From: Termitomyces sp. T153
Taxonomy: Eukaryota > Basidiomycota > Agaricomycetes > Agaricales > Lyophyllaceae
Direction: 5' to 3'
DNA: 64,000 bases
NCBI GenBank assembly: GCA_018296165.2
Contig: JACKQL020000004.1
Location: forward strand, 1,488,001 to 1,552,000
Positions 47,781-59,793 of this stretch are shown piece after piece. Numbering within the stretch: the first letter of the stretch is position 1; each line of letters opens with the position of its first letter. A model generated the notes under the pieces. It did not search any database and was not told the DNA's origin. It saw only the letters and a program-made list of their open reading frames with translations. A program made the translations under genes and the position numbers.

Positions 47781-50700
47781 TTACCGCTTGGCGTATCTAA
47801 GCAGGCGAGAAGCGACTGACAAGAATGTTAATCCCAGTGATTCATACCTCTCAGAAGGATTATTACTTACTGATCGTGCATATAAGATTAAAAACTGGAC
47901 CAGTAGAACATCAATATGTTAACAGTGAGAAACAGGAGGGAACTCACTGAAAAAAGAAAAAAGAATAAAAGCATCTCTCCATCTAAGAGAGTAGCTTATG
48001 TTTAGAGGCTCGTAAAACTGGTCTCCCACTGAATACTGGCAGTACCGGCATCTCAATGTGTCATTGAGATTGTCAATGTAACCTCCGAATTTGTCCACGA
48101 ATGCTTGACCCCATTCAGCACACGTCTGTCCCGAAGGTGGATCGAAGATGGCGAACTCGTCGCTCTTGCACCTAATAACGAGGCCACTACGCCAATGTAA
48201 GAATACTTGGCTAATGAAGATGCGGCTGGTACATACTGCAGCTCAGTTGAGACCATAGCCGCTAAAGTCCGAGTAAAGGGATCCAGCTGATAAATCCATG
48301 ATCTCCAGAACTTGATGAGGGTAGGATAGGGGATAGTGACACCACAGAACTGAGAAAGTACCAATGAAAGGAAGGGATTGAACAACACAGCGACCTTAGA
48401 TGAACGTCAGTTTCTAGGCTTGGCCATAACCGGGTTAAGCAAAGGTTACCTGAACACTAGGAGAAAGCGCTGCAACCAACTGTCCCAGGGTAACACCAAA
48501 GAGCAACATGAAAATGATGATCAAAAGTTGGAAGCCAGTTCCATTAACGCCAGCGGTGCCTTGACCGAAGCCAATAGGGTAGACCTGACATGAAGTGAAT
48601 CAAACGGGAAGAAGCCAAGGAAACAAGTTCATCCTACCATGAGGACCCAGTATACGATAGCACAGATGATACTGTAGGGTATTTCGCCAATCAACTGACT
48701 GGTAGCAAAGACGTACGGAGAATAAATTCGACTTGAGGACTCTGATAAAAAAAGATATGCTTGGACAGAGTACTGAAGAAAAAATTACTACTATCGTACC
48801 TCGAATGAAGACACGTCTGTTGAAGATGAACAACGGTTCAATCTGGGACATGACAATGGCAGGCAGTACGACAACCCAGAAACTGGATTTTGATTTAGTG
48901 GTGGGTATTGGTCACAATGGGGTAAAACTTACATTGCAAAGACTCTGAACTGAAGGTCTCTTGAGCTGTTGCCGACTTGAAGGAAGCAGAGAGAGATAAA
49001 AAGCGAAATAAACCCAGATACAAAGATACGAGTGAAAATATATTCCGGTGACCTCCAAAGCGCTAGCATGTTCCTCTGAGAGACTATCCTCAGTTGGTAC
49101 ATAATTGACGTTGCATCTGAAAGATGGTGAACAACCGTGTCAACGATAAGATGCAGGATAACGTACAAGTAGTCGTAGTTTTTTTGTCAGTCACAGGTTT
49201 TGTGCGTCCTCGCTCTTTGATTGCTTGAATTTCTGCCTTCGCTTGCTTGCACTCCTCAGATTCTAGCCAGATATCCTTCCAGTCACGATTACCAACTCTT
49301 GGAGTCACGCCAGCGCCAATGGCCTCAAGCATGTATTCAGCAGGATTGACGTTGGAAGGACAAATAGCACCATTCCGAGCAAAGTAATCGCGAATAGTGC
49401 GTGAATCTTGGCCAATGTCGCCGAAATATACAGTCTCACCTCCACGTTCGAGGAGTAACAGACGATCAAAACTTTCGAAGAGGAGGGAGGAAGGCTGATG
49501 GATCGTGCAAAGAATAGCCTGTCCTTGGTCGGCAAGCTTTCGCAAGAAACGGACAAGATTCCATGCACTAGAATGATCATATGTCAGAGGAGATCGGGAT
49601 GAACACGAAAAGAATAGAGAACAGGTTAGCTTCCTCACCTTTGAGCGTCCAGACCAGACGTGGGTTCGTCTAAAAATAGAAGTAATTCTGGCTTGCTCGC
49701 AAGTTCGACGCCGATTGTGAGGCGCTTACGAGCCTCAACGTTCAGACTGAAAACCAGAGCCTCGGTAAGATCCTGTAGTTCAAGAAGTTCAATTATCTCC
49801 TCGACGTAGGCGTCCTTCTCCTCGATTGAAACGGAAGCCGGCTGACGCAGGTACGCCGAGAAGCGCATGGCTTCACGAACCGTAGCAGTTCCTTCGTGGA
49901 CATCCATTTGTTCCGCTACGCGTTATATAAGTATTTGTTACAGGGCGTAGAACACAAGTACCGCACCATAAGCTGTACCTCGAGCAAAGTCTGAATCCAG
50001 AGGTCGCCCATCGACAAGAATATCGCCGGTGACGACACCAATGTTCTTGCGTTGCGCCAAAACATCAAGGCAAGTCGTCTTTCCAGCACCACTAGCACCC
50101 ATGAGTGCTGTCAAAGTTCCAGGTTTGACATAACCAAACACATCATGAAGGAGACGTGTTTGACCGCCAAGAACGGGGACATGGTAATTAAGATTCTCCC
50201 AGGTGAAAGCCTTCTGATGAGATTGAACAGCAGCAGTCCTGTGAGATAAGATGTCAGGACCGGCGGCTTTGGCGCATATGAATATGTTTACTTCTCTTGC
50301 TCAACCACTTCTTTATCCTGGTCAACATACTTATCGAGATCTTCCATACGTTGATGCTTTCTTTCCCTAAGGGCAGAATTACGCTTCTTGACCTCATCAG
50401 TTTCCTTTGCGAAAATCTTGATTGAGAAATTGTGACCATATTGCTGAGTCAACGTTAATATTCAGACATGTGGACCTTAAAGCTCAATAAACATACAGGG
50501 TAAAACTCCAAAGCCAGAATCTGAGTGATCTGGAAAGCGAGCATGAATCCGACCAAAACTAGGAAGTCACGACGCCAAAGATCAGCGGTGTCAATGTTAT
50601 AACCAGCCTTGAGGTAAGCCTGTCCGGAGATGATATTGCTACCACTGGTAGCACCAAACAGAGTACAAGCTTGGTTGGGTCCCAAAACATCTCTGCGTCA

Positions 50701-53700
50701 AGTTAAGCAAGGTGAATCATGAAAGTCTATCAGGACTTACGGATATTTTGTGATGCCAAATCCGTTCCTGGGAATGACGGCATTTCCGTCACAAGTAAGC
50801 TATGTAGAGAAAAAACGTCATCGAGATTTTCAGGTCTGGAAAAAGAAAATCCTACCGAAATACGCATGAACTCGTTTTCCATGCATCCTTGCCAAGCTGT
50901 GACACAGTCGCGATATATCAATCTTTCCATGGAATGTTGCTGAAACTTACCATAGGAGACGGGGTTGATGTAATACTGTTGAGAGGATGAATAAAATTTC
51001 TTAATGACACTTGACCGTGAACTCACGATCCAGAAGAGCCAACGCTTCATGCTGTCGACCGGAATGATATAGCCAGCATATTGGACACTGAAAAACGTCA
51101 GTATGCGACCACATTGAATTAACAATGACACTCACAAGTTCGGAATGAAGAAGACAGCAAGACGGAAGGCAGCATCAAAGTTGGAACAGATCAAACCGAA
51201 CGTCCGGAAGAATCCCTGCATCGACAGATACGCAACATAGTTGAGTAGGTGGAATGTGAAGAATGCTCCAGCGGATCTGTGGAGACCAGAAAGGAAGTAC
51301 ACGACCAAGTTGTAGATCAGAACCCTAGAAGCAGAAAAAGGCAAATCCGAAAGAGTGTTCGCCAGTGCGATGGCTGATGGCCGATACATACTGTAGCTGG
51401 TCTGCCCAAATCGTTATTACCCTGGAAGAAGCAAGAAAAAAAGGTTCCCACCTGTTTGCGGAGAATGGAACGACCAAGCATCTGCATTGGCATCTCACCG
51501 AAGGCATCGAGACAGGTAGTAAGCAAGGCGGCAAAGATGACACTATAATTATGTGAGATACTGGCAAAGAAGATGCTGAAAAAACTCACCTTCCACGCGT
51601 GAAAGCGCCAGCGGAAGTGAGCGGTTGATTATAGTAACCAGAACCGATGACGAAAGCAAGCACCTAAAGGCCATTTATTCAAGACAGAATTATCACTCAA
51701 AGTAAGAAGTCAATTACGATAGCAAGTGAATAACTCGTGTACAGCTGGAATCGATCCTGGATTCGGGTTTGGAACTGACGTATGGTAAGGGCGCGAACTT
51801 GACCGGAAAATCCGAGAGTATAAGGGCTCTTTTTTGACACGCCCTTTTTCTTGTCAGCAGCAACAGCGGCACGGAACGCCTCCTGATCCGTCTTTTCAAC
51901 CTCCATGAGCTGTTTATACCTTTTGAGGTCTTCCTCCTTCTTGTAGGCATAGGAGGATGAAAGATACGCGCTCTCTAGTGCGGAAGGGGAGGAGGAAACG
52001 TCGCGTGCTGAACGACCTGGAGCAAATTGACGCTCATTCGGATCTGTGCAGCCAGTTAGGTAGTCGGCAGTACTTTGACGGGGAAGAGACTTGTAGCTGA
52101 GGTTTTCGAAGTAGGCACGGGCCTCGGTCGGCGGACCAAAGAACACCTGACGGCCCTCATCAAGAACGAGCACCTTGTTGAACAGGTCGTATATGCCCTC
52201 GCCTGCTTGATACCTATGAAGATAGGATTTAACACGTGGTCACAAGAAAGTCGAAAATGACATACAGGGTGACAAAAGTCGTTTGGCCAAGGACGTCGGT
52301 CATTATCCTAAGCGATTTGACAAAATCGAGAGCCGTCGATGCATCAAGTCCTCGGGTGGAGTTATCCCAGCACTGTACACGCGCACGAGTCGCCATCATC
52401 TCAGCAATGCTGACGCGCTTTCTTTCCCCACCAGAAACGCCCCGAACGAACTCATCGCCAACAAGGGTCTGCTTGGTGTGGGATATGTTGAGCATCCGGA
52501 GCAGCGTGTCCATAACCTCTTGATCGAACTCTGTTTTGGAAACACCAGGCAAACGGCCATTAGGACCGGGCGTTTTTCTTGTGATCACGGTCAGCGTTGC
52601 CATACATACAATGACATTAACCGAGGAACTCACGTCGAAAGTGCGAAAGCCAGGGTCTGCGCGACCGTCAATGTAGCGATATGGATATCATCTAGTTTGG
52701 CACGTTAAACAAAATATCTGCGATACAATTTGATTTGCTCACCTTCTTGGTTATACACTACTTCGCCTTTGTAGGTTGTAGCCATTTCTTCCGCATCAAT
52801 TCCGGCATACAACACAGTGCCACCGACACTTGCGTATCCTTCACGTTGATTGGCGATTGTTTTAAGGAAGGTAGTGCAACCAGAGCCAGGACAACCGAGG
52901 ACAAGACACATTTCACCAGGCTTCAAGACACCGGACGATCTGTGAAGATTCATCAAACATCTGCTTTGCGCTGTACGAAGAGACACCAACTTGTGAAGGA
53001 TGGTTCGTGTAGGCATCTTGGACTTGGACGGGAAGAAGGGGGCGATGAAACTCCATAGCCAAAGAAAAGGTCCAAGAAAAAAAGAGATGACAGCGCCTGA
53101 AAAGCAAGTTGAAAACACAGACTAATCTTAGACGCGTAAGAGAACTTACCGCCGAAAGTACCCACGTAAAACTGACAAACAACTTATTGAATTAAAGTAT
53201 GGTAAGAGGATAAATGTAGATAGGACGCACCTTGTGATCCAGTCCTCCCACGATATCGACTTGAAGGTCTTCCCATGTTACACCCACATGCTGTAAACGT
53301 TGTATGTATGCGAGTAAGAAAGGTGTATTGAAGACGAATAGATGGAGGGCGTGCCTTATGCTTGATGCCGGCAACCTGGTTCGCGTCGTTTGAAGACGTC
53401 AGATATTCACGAAGATCGAACTCTTCTGTCGCATCCTCTTGAAATTCTGCTTTTTCGAGATCCTGGTTGGAGGAGCCAACGGTCTTATCGCTCAGCGAGG
53501 ATCGTTCTCTCTGGACCTCTTGGGATCGAATACTGAGCTGACGGGCGAGAGCGTCGAATTGTTCCTCTGCTTCAATAACATCGACCTGGCGGGCGAGACG
53601 CGTGCCCCCGTTGAGGTTAACATTGTCGGTAGGATTTTCAAGCATTCAGATGCGAAAGGGACTGTAACGCTACAGGACTGTCAAGTTTGGCTTTATATAG

Positions 53701-53784
53701 CTTGGGTGCGGTGGGGAGATCTGCTGAATAATCTCCCTTCACGGAGGCCGTAAGCGGTCTTGCAGAATCAGATTGGTCACTCAT
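47781..53784 (-). CDS. Full-size PDR-type ABC transporter
   Basis: ATP-driven efflux pump of the plasma membrane (ABC-G, NBD-TMD-NBD-TMD), about 1,450-1,500 residues in more than 20 exons. It starts [18 protein letters not shown]1 has the fungal PDR-type degenerate Walker [15 protein letters not shown], the signature [14 protein letters not shown] and the Walker B region [16 protein letters not shown]2 has a standard Walker [16 protein letters not shown], a degenerate signature [15 protein letters not shown] and Walker [16 protein letters not shown]. This asymmetric pairing is characteristic of PDR pumps. Membrane domains show [20 protein letters not shown] and [20 protein letters not shown]. 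The C-terminus is rebuilt from two small exons, FIFNLICTI and [10 protein letters not shown], with the stop at 47781, matching the usual family ending. Substrates probably include toxic compounds; not deducible. Confidence 0.95.
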
Positions 53785-55672
53785 TCTCCCGAATCCTTCG
53801 GTATTTCGCATCTTCTGAAACAAGCGAGATGATTCAGAACGATTCTACACTCTGACGGTACCGTCCGTCCATTAGGTTTGCACCCCGTTTTGCAGCGAAT
53901 AAATTTCGTGATCGTTATCTTTGTGGTATTGTCTACTAATTTTCGGCTGATGTCGACGAAGCTTCGATGAAGGGGGAAGCATCAATTATGAAAGGCACAG
54001 ATCGCCGGCGCAACAGTGTTCAATGCTGCTGGTGCGACTGCAGAAGCCAGAAAGAGATATCTGCAATGCGGCATTCACTGAGCCCCAGCATGGCGGTCCC
54101 GTGAGTGACTCCTCCGCTTCAATCGAATGCTTAAGCTAGCCCAGTGAGAACAGGCTTATCAAGTCGAGATGTATTCTGGCTTGGACGGGGGCCGAAAGGG
54201 ACCGAAATTACGATGTCAACTCTAAAATTAGGTTATTAGTCAGAGTGTCCATCTTTAGATATGATCGATGTCGATTATTTTGAATGGAACGCACCAGCAT
54301 CGATATTGAGATGGAAGACGAGGCATTGAAAAGGTCATCAATGAGAAGCTTCAGATAGGAGTGAGGGATGGAGGTAACTCTGGCAGTCCGTCATGTAGTC
54401 ATGCATCGATCTGTACCAAAATTCCATCGTACCAAACTCAAGAGTTTCATATCTGTTTTTGTCATAATATATCTCGGTAAACTAGCGATGAGACACGTTT
54501 TCATCGTGAGCCAAGGGGCTTGTGGGATTGGCAAAGCTAGAACCCGCCGATGAAGCGGACGTAGGATACCAAATTGTAGTAATGACTTGCATCTGGTATT
54601 TTGTGTTACGTCTGATAAAGGTGTCTAGTAAAAGTACTCAGCCAAGCAGTGGGTAAGAGAGAGTATGCGATATGGTGATACGAAAACAAATGGGAGCATG
54701 TGACTATGACTCACTGGCATGAAACATGTCCCATGCACCTCCACCCCATGCCTCCTCTCTGCGGACTTCTACTTGGACATAAGCCAGTGAGAGTACCATA
54801 ACTGCGATTTGGCTGCGATGTGTGGCAAAAACGTGTTTGATTCGCGGTCCGCGTCGCGTGCTGACTTGGAAAATCAGTAAGTTTAAATGGACTCGTCGAC
54901 TTTGCACCTTCCTTGGTTACTTCCACCCTCACGACCACTCTGAATACAGTGCATCCTCCTCTCCTCTTTTGCACCTTGGGTCTATGAATAATGTTCTCCA
55001 GCGGTTTAGACATCATGTGAGCTATAATTCCACTTGTTTTGGTGGCAAGTACTGACTTTGCTTGCGAATAGCTACTCAGAGCTCTGAATAACAATCTCGA
55101 TCCAGATGATGTATGATTTATCTCAATCCTACTTACTTTTTGTTGCATACAGTATTCAGATATTTTGAATTCACCAACTCACAGATGCAACATGAGATGA
55201 CCTCATTAATGCTCGAAATAGTGCATATATCTGACTTCTTGATGCGCAAAAGCCATCTAAAATCTAAAATAAATATGCAATGTTTGAAGTCAATACTTAG
55301 CTTTTTTCCTGCACATATTTACTTGTATCTTACTACCTCAAGGCAAATACTGAAGCAGAGTTTTCTGCAGGCAACTCCTTGTATGTATACCTGGTGCTTA
55401 AAAAATGTTCAATTTATCTCTAGAAATACCAGGAGCTATCAAGGACAAGGAAGATTGTATTGCTTATTCAAGCCAATCTCTCACTGTATTGCTGTTATTG
55501 TTGTTGTTGTCAGTTGAGTTGGAAACCACTCACTAATTGTAGAGTTTTTCCCTATAAGTTTTTTGAGATATCTTTTGATACATTTCACAGAGGTTAGCAT
55601 ATTTACTAGCGTGATTGAACAAACACCTGCAATGCATATCAACATGGCCAGTGTTTAAATGTTTTGGTTATA
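53785..55672. other. Intergenic region with possible gene remnant and CpG-poor DNA
   Basis: The ABC transporter promoter lies at the left. On the plus strand near 54,985-55,110 two exon-like pieces (NNVLQRFRHH joined to LLRALNNNLDPDD across GTGAGC..AATAG) could be the start of a gene that is lost where AT-rich DNA begins at about 55,113. From about 55,250 to 55,609 there is no CpG, which links this part to the transposon that follows. Confidence 0.4.
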
Positions 55673-55885
55673 CAGTGGCTCAAAAAACTGTCCCAATGTT
55701 TTATACTTTTTGAAAGATGACATTGGCATGAAGGATTGGAAGTATTTAAAATTCTGGTTAAATCATGTAAAATACTATGGCATCATAGCTACAAACTGCA
55801 TTTCAGTTCATGTATTTCAAGTCAAAACTGATAGAGTAATGGCCATTTTAAAATACTCACTCATTGGGACAGTTTTTTGAGCATC
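55673..55885 (+). repeat. Left terminal inverted repeat of the mariner element
   Basis: 213 bp. It starts with the tip GGCTCAAAAAACTGTCCCAA and ends with its reverse complement form TTGGGACAGTTTTTTGAGC (55864-55882), so the arm itself is bounded by inverted copies of the tip. Confidence 0.9.
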
Positions 55886-55899
55886 TCTAGTTTTGGTAT

Positions 55900-56931
55900 T
55901 TAGTACTTTGTATGTCCTCCATTTGCCTTGATAACTGCTTGAATCCTTCTAGGCATGCTTTCTATCAGTCTATGGCATACCTCTGCTGGTATTCCATCCC
56001 ATTCCTTTGCAACCCTCTCCCAGGATTCATGCACACCATAAGGTGTTTCATACTGCTTAAGCTGCTCCTTGAGGTACTCCCAGAGGTGTTCAATAGGGTG
56101 AAGATCCAGAGATTGGGCTGGCCACCAGAGGACATCAAAGTTGTTGTCTTCATACCACTTGTTAGCCCTCTTGGAGTTGTGTTTGGAGTTGTGCTTGGTG
56201 TCATTGTCCTGTTGAAAGTAGCAGGCACCCTCCTCCATCTCCAACTTTTCAAAGCTCTCCTTTGCTCTATCATCTAAAATTTCACAGTACTGCTCTGCAT
56301 TCATAATAATCTCCACCATCTCTACCAGCTTTTTTACCCTATTCCAACCTATACAGCCCCATACCATGAGATTAATCCCCCCTCCATATTTCACAGTAGG
56401 TGTAGTGGTTCAGTCTGAAATGCCTTCTCCTCATAACTTCTACACATACTGCTTTTCATCTGACCCAATCCTGTTAATCTTTGTCTCATCTGTCCACAAC
56501 ACTCTTTTCCAGTCCTCTACAGTCCAGTTCTGATGCTCTTGAGCCCATTTAAGTCATAGCTGCCAATGTCTAGCTTTGAGCATAGGAACTTTCCTCTTTG
56601 TAGCAGACCAATAGCCCTCCTTCTTCAGCACATTCCAGACAGTCTGAGGAGAGACAGGGTTGGAAATGATGTTGTTAATAAAATTGGTGGCCTGAACAGC
56701 TGTATCAAGTCTCCCAGTTGAGATTTGTCAAACAATAGCCTGTTTATCATATGGAGTAAGCTTAGTTGGATGGCCTCCAAAATGATTTTCCTTGTTCACC
56801 TCCAATTCTCTACTAATCCTCTCAATAGTAGACTTCCTTAAACCAGTTTTAGCCTCAATCTGACACAGAGAATACTCTTGAGCAAGGAGAGAAGCAACAG
56901 TAGAGCATTGTGCAGAAGAAGTAGCTTTCAT
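55900..56931 (-). pseudogene. Tc1/mariner transposase, inactivated
   Basis: Minus-strand reading: an N-terminal helix-turn-helix part (MKATSSAQCSTVASLLAQEY, SLCQIEAKTGLRKSTIERIS), then SPQTVWNVLKKEGY, WTVEDWKRVLWTDETKI (first catalytic Asp), INLMVWGCIGWNRVKKLVEM, CYFQQDNDTKH (second Asp) and LHPIEHLWEYLKEQLKQYE (Glu). In-frame stops lie at 56728, 56554, 56440, 56431 and 56410. Most are TGA where relatives carry Arg, and one is TAG where Trp is expected. A 12-bp direct duplication (56170-56193) repeats KHNS and lengthens the Asp-Glu spacing to 38 residues instead of 34. SLDLHPIEH replaces the common SPDLNPIEH. Confidence 0.92.
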
Positions 56932-57079
56932 GATAGTGGTTGAAGGTCAAGATTGTGGTTCAACCAACTTGAACCACTCCCAAATATAACCAAACATGGT
57001 CACATGACTCTGTTGATATTCCCACATGCAACTTACCCTTTATTTCTGATTAAAATAGGGATAAACCTGCAAAATTGAA

Positions 57080-57292
57080 GATGCTCAAAAAACTGTCCCA
57101 ATGAGTGAATGTTTTAAAATGGCCATTACACCATCAGTTTTGATTTAAATTACATAAACTAAAATGCAATTTGTAGCCATGATGCCATAGTATTTTACAT
57201 GATTTTGCCAGAAGTTTAAATACTTCCAATCCTTCATGCCAATGTCATCTTTTAAAAAGTATAAAACATTTGGACAGTTTTTTGAGCCACTG
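57080..57292 (-). repeat. Right terminal inverted repeat of the mariner element
   Basis: 213 bp, the reverse complement of the left arm with roughly nine of ten positions equal by eye. It too carries the tip sequence in both orientations, at its inner (from 57082) and outer ends. Confidence 0.9.
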
Positions 57293-57879
57293 TACATAGA
57301 TTTATACTTACATGCTGTCAGGTAGTGGTGATAGTTGTAGTCAATTTCTCCATATGCAACTTGAACTACCTCACCTGGTCCTAGAATAAGGTGTGGGCGG
57401 CTGATTTTGGCACCTGAGGCAATACATACCTCAGACATGCAACGGATGCGCCCGGCAGTCGTTTCTTCGAACCCTTGGCCGGTACTGTCGTTCCTCTACA
57501 CAGGCACTTCCGTTGACTTCTTGACGTGATGCCCCGAACACTGATATACAGCAGGTCGGGCCTGATATCTCTGTCATCGGTATTCATGAACAATACAGAT
57601 GTCAACACTTTCTGGTCCCATTGGGAGCTTTCTTCAGTATCAAGTTGACGGAGATGGGATAATAGAAGCAAGCTAAAGTCTGATTAAAATATTATTGGAC
57701 GTAATAGGGACATACCGACGTCTCTGTCTCCTAAGCTCTGAAAATCAACATCAACAGTTCGCCCTGACCGCAAAGTCGACGAACTGCCAGCTGTCTTCCC
57801 TCCGGTTCGTGATATCTATGTAATACCCAGGTTAAATAGCCTCCATCTTTCTACAACGGTGGTACTTCCTGATCCCACA
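57293..57879. other. Region between mariner element and glucanase gene
   Basis: No gene supported. The part up to about 57,397 is CpG-free like the transposon; beyond it CpG returns. The right part should be the glucanase promoter, so the transposon sits about 590 bp upstream of that gene. Confidence 0.5.
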
Positions 57880-59125
57880 ATGGTCTTTTTACGTGCCGCT
57901 AGTTTTTTGTCTTCTGCTGTCCTCATTTTCGCCCGCAATTCGACTTCGAAGCGGGGTATGGCATTTTCAGCAGCAGAGACGCCCGGGGACATCGTCAACG
58001 CCAACCAGACCAAAAGCCAGATCAATTGGCAGTATGATTGGGGCAGCAGCCCACCAAAGTATCTGGCTGTCGATGCTATCGAGTACATCCCAATGCAATG
58101 GGGGTCTGCCAATATCGAGGGGTTTGCGGACGAAGTACAGGCACAAGGTGCCAAAACTATTCTGGTACGTCGTTCTATCTTCGAGTTCTGTGGAGAAAAC
58201 CTTAAATTTGAGAAGGCGTTCAATGAACCTGACTTCGATCAAGAGTCAAATATACAACCTGTGGAAGCCGCTAACCTCTGGAACAAATATATCGAACCTA
58301 TGAAGGCAAAAGGTGTTCGTTTGGGTGCACCCGCAGTCACAGCAAACGGTCAGTCATGGCTAGCGCAATTCATGCAGGCGTGCTTGAATTGTTCCGTTGA
58401 CTTCATCCCTTTGCATTGGTCAGTGATGATGAGTGTTGATCTATTTATTCTAATATGTTGGACATCAACAGGTATGGCGACGGACTCGAAGGTTTTTATA
58501 ACTACCTTTGGCAAGTCCACGGCACCTATCCAAATATCTCTTTATGGGTAACAGAATTTGCATCGACGTCATCGAACGCCACTGGTGAACTTAACCTCAA
58601 GTATTCTTGTGCCCGTATTAGCCAAAACTAATCACTTTTTGCAGAGGTCACCAACTTCTTGAATGCATCGATTGCATACATGGACACAGTACCCTGGATC
58701 GAACGTTATGCCTGGTATGGTTACTTCGTGGGTATATTTTAGAGACTTGTGCTTCGGAATTTATTGAGTTTATCGTACTATAGCGGCCAAAAAATACTGG
58801 AATCTATAGTAAGTCATTTTACAATAGTAAAAAACTATTGCTGATAGGTTGTGCAGACCTTCTTGGAGACGACGGTAGCCTCAACACACTTGGGCAACTA
58901 TATGTTGGGGCCAAGACGATTCATACTCAAATTGTTTCTCAAGCACCCACCAAAACATTTACCTCTGCCAGCGGCGTGGACAACCCAACGCAGGGTCTTG
59001 TCACGATGTATTCTGCGTACCCCAACTCGGCCCTCCGAAGATGGAACATCTTTGGTGTAGAAGGAATCAGCTTTGGCTTTGCCCTTCTTGCATCCGCTGT
59101 CGGAGCAGTTTGGACGCGCTTTTAA
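57880..59125 (+). CDS. Secreted GH128-type beta-1,3-glucanase (Asl1-like)
   Basis: Glycoside hydrolase of the Glyco_hydro_cc/GH128 type that would cut beta-1,3-glucan in the fungal cell wall. About 310 residues in six exons. It starts with a signal peptide (MVFLRAASFLSSAVLIFA). Family landmarks follow: NWQYDWGSSPP, EYIPMQWG, the acid/base glutamate in AFNEPD (formed across the first intron), FIPLHWYGDGLEGFYNYLW (across the second), the nucleophile glutamate in LWVTEFA, and ERYAWYGYF. The C-terminus is a hydrophobic stretch (GISFGFALLASAVGAVW) after a Ser/Asn-rich part, which suggests GPI anchoring. Intron joins I checked stay in frame. A decayed mariner element lies upstream. Confidence 0.9.
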
Positions 59126-59793
59126 CCTTGTTAGCGTTGCGCGATGTTCTGTTTTTCTCCCTCATTATCCACCATTGGGTCATTTTTCTACCTGCTTGCC
59201 TTGAGGAGTGCTTTGGGAATATTTCTAATCAGGGCTATAAATAATCGAACAAACGTTACATTTGTAGGGAAATTTCGAGTATATATATGGTTACGTCCGT
59301 TTTTCCCGTTGAAAAATTGTCATAAGGCTGTCAAGCATGTCGAAGACGGTACCAATGGACAATTTCCGCGAAGCTTCGATGAGTACCAGGACAGGTGGCA
59401 CTGCTGTGCCTTGCTCGTACCAAGGTAACCTCGGTGGTACATACTGTGTATGTATCGCCACCTCATTCTCATCGGTTCACGAATAGTGGTTATCGATATC
59501 CTCGGGCCGGTCAGTCAGATGTGCCCATTTGGAAATCCAAAACAAGCAATAATCTCGTCATGATCATATACAACTGCATTCAGAATTATGACCGATAGGC
59601 AAGGAACATTGGGATTCTAACAAAACACATGCATGGTCATATCTCGAGTGCCAATCAATCATGATTAGCCTATCCCATAAGCTATCCTAAAGTGTGTCGA
59701 AGCAAAAAAAATTGCTTGCTTTCGGATTTCGGCTGATGACCAAGCATGCGGTGAGCTGGACATGGCGTGACGGACGGATCACCTACAACTACC
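59126..59793. other. Intergenic region
   Basis: 3' flank of the glucanase gene and promoter side of the EF-hand gene. No gene supported. Confidence 0.5.

Larger units (their letters stand above)
55673..57292 (-). mobile_element. Decayed Tc1/mariner transposon
   Basis: A 1,620-bp element flanked by the TA target duplication (55671-55672 and 57293-57294). The terminal inverted repeats begin CAGTGGCTCAAAAAACTG and are 213 bp long at each end. The single gene inside, on the minus strand, is a DDE transposase with several stops. There is no CpG in the whole element. The near-identity of the two arms suggests the insertion is not very old, while the stops show the copy is dead. Confidence 0.93.

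Noticed and set aside
55113..55517. 134-codon open frame on the plus strand before the mariner element
   Set aside because: AT-rich, low-complexity and CpG-poor sequence; the reading has no domain and probably is chance in repeat DNA.
57381..57671. Minus-strand open frame between the mariner element and the glucanase gene
   Set aside because: No recognisable motif and no exon partners; it overlaps the likely glucanase upstream region.
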